NCBI RefSeq assembly: GCF_000764305.2
Contig: NW_025947446.1
Location: forward strand, 248,001 to 312,000
Direction: 5' to 3'
DNA length: 64,000 bases
Origin: Hyalella azteca
Lineage: Eukaryota > Arthropoda > Malacostraca > Amphipoda > Hyalellidae
The notes beneath the pieces were generated by a model. The model ran no database searches and had not been told where the DNA came from. It worked only from the letters and a program-made list of their open reading frames with translations. This document shows, in pieces, positions 1 to 64,000 of the stretch. A program made the position numbers and the translations under genes. How positions within the stretch are numbered: the stretch's first letter is position 1; the number at the start of each line of letters is the position of its first letter.

Positions 1-353
1 CCTTCAGTGACCAACCAAAATTTCAAAGAATATCGGCATTACGCAATTAAGTTGTGAGTAAAAATAATCCATGACTTCTTGACTTGCTTACTTTGAGCAA
101 CTTTGGCTTCCTAATGCCGTCGCATTGCTCCGAAAATTTTCGGTAGTTCTCGGAAATATTTTTGGTCGTAGCTTCAATGCAACTTGATTGCATTCACGAT
201 TTCTTAACATAAATAAATATTGAATATGACCGGCCCCAAACACAATGTAAAAGTTCTGTATTAAAACTTTTCTTGAGCAATACTCTCATTTTAAACAGAG
301 TTTTATACAATTACATCTAACCCATAGCAATGATACCTGTTATCTTGTTGCAG
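1..353 (+). other. bt: 3' end of an upstream intron
   Basis: No coding segment is visible. The stretch ends with a pyrimidine-rich acceptor (cttgttgcag) at 353. The first strand of the first FnIII domain must lie in an exon to the left of the window. Confidence 0.75.
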
Positions 354-61542
<61,189 letters not shown>

Positions 61543-64000
61543 GTGAGTTACCGTGACCCACTATGAATACATTACCGTGTTAGCGATAGTTCTTCTACTT
61601 AATTCGAAAGAAAAGTAATTAAGTAGTTAAGTAGTATGTTTCGGTGAAATTATTTTCAGATAATATTGTATGATATAAATTAATATCGATTTGTATTACC
61701 TTAATCGTGAATTTTTCCTCACGAGTCTTGTGTCGCAGCACTATGGGTGTCTCATGTGGTAATGCCTAATGGCAATTGCTCAATTTAGCAAGAACCTGAA
61801 ACGTGGTGCGTTAACTTTGACTGGACGACTGCATTGTGTTTTATTGAAGAGGAAGGTACATGAATTCATTGCATAACAATAAAACATTTAATATCAGAAC
61901 TTCCATGATGGAAATATTTAAGGGATATAGGATGCAAAGCATGATGAATTACAACTTGTGTGTGTGTATCCAGCAAGTCAGTACGCCATGTAGGCCTGTC
62001 GAATTACCAGAATTTGCTCCCTCTAATCTATCATTGACATGAGAGCGTGGAAGCAATTTAATCTCTGACGATATGGTTAATAATGATGTACGTGTATATA
62101 TATACGACAAACTAAATGCTACCTTATCAAGAGCTGGCAGTTAGCAAGGCTCATCTCGGGAACAGGAGTCAAGGTTTGAGCGTAAGAAATATTCAGCCGC
62201 TCAGTCTGCATCGTGTGATAATGGTAAACTCGCTTCAGATTTTCATAGGCCTAAAATACATACAAAATTTAAAGTCCGAACAGTCTTGCCATATTAAGTT
62301 TCAACAACAATCAGGAATTTTCGTTATTTTTTATTGTGAATTCCTTCCAGGCTTCGTCACTACGAATTTAACTTGAAATACAACTCGAAGCCTTCAAACA
62401 TGAATGAAAATTTGACGTAAAGATCCTATCCTTTTGAATAGCGTGTTTGCTGTTGGCAGTTCCTTTAGGCTTGAAGGCTTGATGCCGAACAGAAGAAAAG
62501 TCGTTTATCTTTCCAGGCGGCAAAAGTCGCTTGAATCATTTTAAACGGTTTATGCGTATTGTGCAAAAATAATAATGCGGTAGCAGTGTTGGTTTGGCAA
62601 TGTTGGCCGAAACTTTGCCGATTTCTATCAGAACTTTCTCAGCTATTTATATAGTTGCGGCTTTTAGACCCCAAAATGACTGCTCCAATCTTGGTGATTT
62701 TAATCACTTGGCCACCGAAGTGTAACTCAATTTCAATTGGTTGTGCTCTGTTGTCATAGGACCTGGGGAGTTTACTCAGGACCAAACAGCGCTCATCACG
62801 AGCATGAATCCTGCAGGTAATTGAAGGCTTCAAGCAACTACAACGGCTGCACGGCTGCGCCAACCTTCGGTTGATGGCCTATACCTACGCATACGTAGAA
62901 TTAATCGAGATAATAACTTTCAGTTTAACTCAGACGCCTATACTGTGCTTGAAGCGAACGAAGGTCTCTACTTTTTTTGCATGCCGAGACTTCTTTTCGA
63001 ATTTCTTGATCACCTCATTATTTCAATTAAAAAATTGTCTTATATAAACATTTATCCTCTTTCTATGCTTCTCAACCGAGGATTGCCACTCATTTCTGCC
63101 CAATTTGATTTTTTATTTCAAAATTTAATTGACACAGTTTCCTTTCATTCAGTTCACGTCATTTGAATTTCGCATCGCATGGATTGGTTTTAGAGATAAT
63201 TCGATAATTTCTTTTGTAAATTGCGAGACTTGAACTACCGACACTCACTCACTGCGCGGATGCACGCCAGTGTGGACTCATGTGGTCCATTTATTGAACG
63301 CGTAATTCTAACTTAACACGTAACTGCTCCCCGATCTATTTTATTTATTTACACTTTTCTCTTCAGGAACGTTGGCTTTAATTGCGTAAATTTCGGAAAA
63401 AAAAACAGATTTAAGTTTAATTATTTTGTGAAATGACACTTGTTTGGTCGAGCATCCTCGCTGAGAAGCTGGTAACTATTCAGAGTTATTCATTTCCGAC
63501 GAGTAACTCTTTAAATCACCATTTCCTCGGTATCTCAACCAGTCGGTTAGACATCTCGTGTTTACTGTGGCGACCACTCTGTAGAATATTCTGGTTTCAA
63601 AGAAATTCAAATATTCACAGAAGTCGGTGATGATTATCTAGTATCCCCACCAATGTTAGGGCAGGTCTGGAGGTAAGAGAGGGTATGCTACCAGCGTCCG
63701 TACCCTCGGCACTTTACCCTCGGCTTCAAAAACTTTCCTGAGCGCCGGAGAATTAGTTTCCCGAAGAAAAAGGCTTGTTACATTATTGCAAATTTTTTTT
63801 CATAATTCTAAAGTCTTTTTATGCCCGCAATGCAGTCGTCCCGAACATTTTTCGCAGCAACTTGGTCGAGCAGTGGATATCGACTGAAAAATACCACAAT
63901 CAGGGCGATTTTTAAATTTATTTTATTCTATCTCCTCCCTGAGGTAATTTTGAATGCCTTAGCAAATTCTTTTCGATTCGATCTTCTCTAATTTTTCTCT
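61543..64000 (+). other. bt: Start of the next intron; no further exon seen
   Basis: 2,458 bases of mostly AT-rich sequence with one dispersed repeat. I found no Ig-like segment with matching splice sites and no polyadenylation context tied to a stop codon. The remaining C-terminal Ig domains probably lie to the right of the window. Confidence 0.7.
61983..62065 (+). repeat. Dispersed repeat, family D copy 2
   Basis: It matches 56583-56675 in the same orientation with a handful of differences (accaga for accaca, gagagcg for gagaacg). Element class unknown. Confidence 0.8.

Overview
The window is a large internal part of one gene on the + strand. The gene encodes a giant sarcomeric protein of the twitchin/projectin family (C. 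elegans unc-22, Drosophila bent/bt). I could join 59 coding exons by reading frame, splice signals and domain continuity. Together they carry 19,288 coding bases, about 6,429 residues. Both ends are open: no start codon lies at the left, and no stop codon or further exon is visible at the right. The long AT-rich introns full of minisatellites and the projectin-like domain order suggest an arthropod, probably a crustacean. The sequence alone does not let me name a species.

Layout. Positions 354-45143 (exons 1-44, plus the first codons of exon 45) hold 14 successive [FnIII-FnIII-Ig] modules, the repeated core of projectin. Exons 45-53 (45742 to about 54440) hold the irregular region F-F-F-I-F-F-I-F-F-F-I-I-F-F-I-I-F. 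A basic linker and a twitchin-type Ser/Thr kinase follow (about 54430-58805, exons 53-56), with a regulatory tail in exon 56. Two post-kinase Ig domains follow (exons 57-59). I count 39 FnIII domains, 22 Ig domains and one kinase. The N-terminal Ig/extensible region and probably the last C-terminal Ig domains lie outside the window. No second protein-coding gene was found on either strand.

The parts act as one molecule. The Ig/FnIII chain binds and spaces along the thick filament as an elastic ruler, and the kinase near its C-terminus is held off by flanking linker and tail sequences. The kinase motifs (GTGAFG, AAK, HLD, DFG, APE) are all intact.

The introns hold the surprises. Eight splice junctions, and possibly a ninth, have been copied in tandem with their flanking intron, giving decoy donors or acceptors. 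These follow exons 15, 18, 44, 46, 47 (four copies) and 57 (six copies), or precede exons 27 and 45. Many minisatellites also begin or end within about 100 bases of an exon. There are two oppositely oriented 3' fragments of the same non-LTR retrotransposon, several small dispersed repeats, a GC-AG intron and a few candidate cassette micro-exons. I see no sign of a wholly new enzymatic or defence system. The recurrent duplication of splice junctions is the most unusual signal here.
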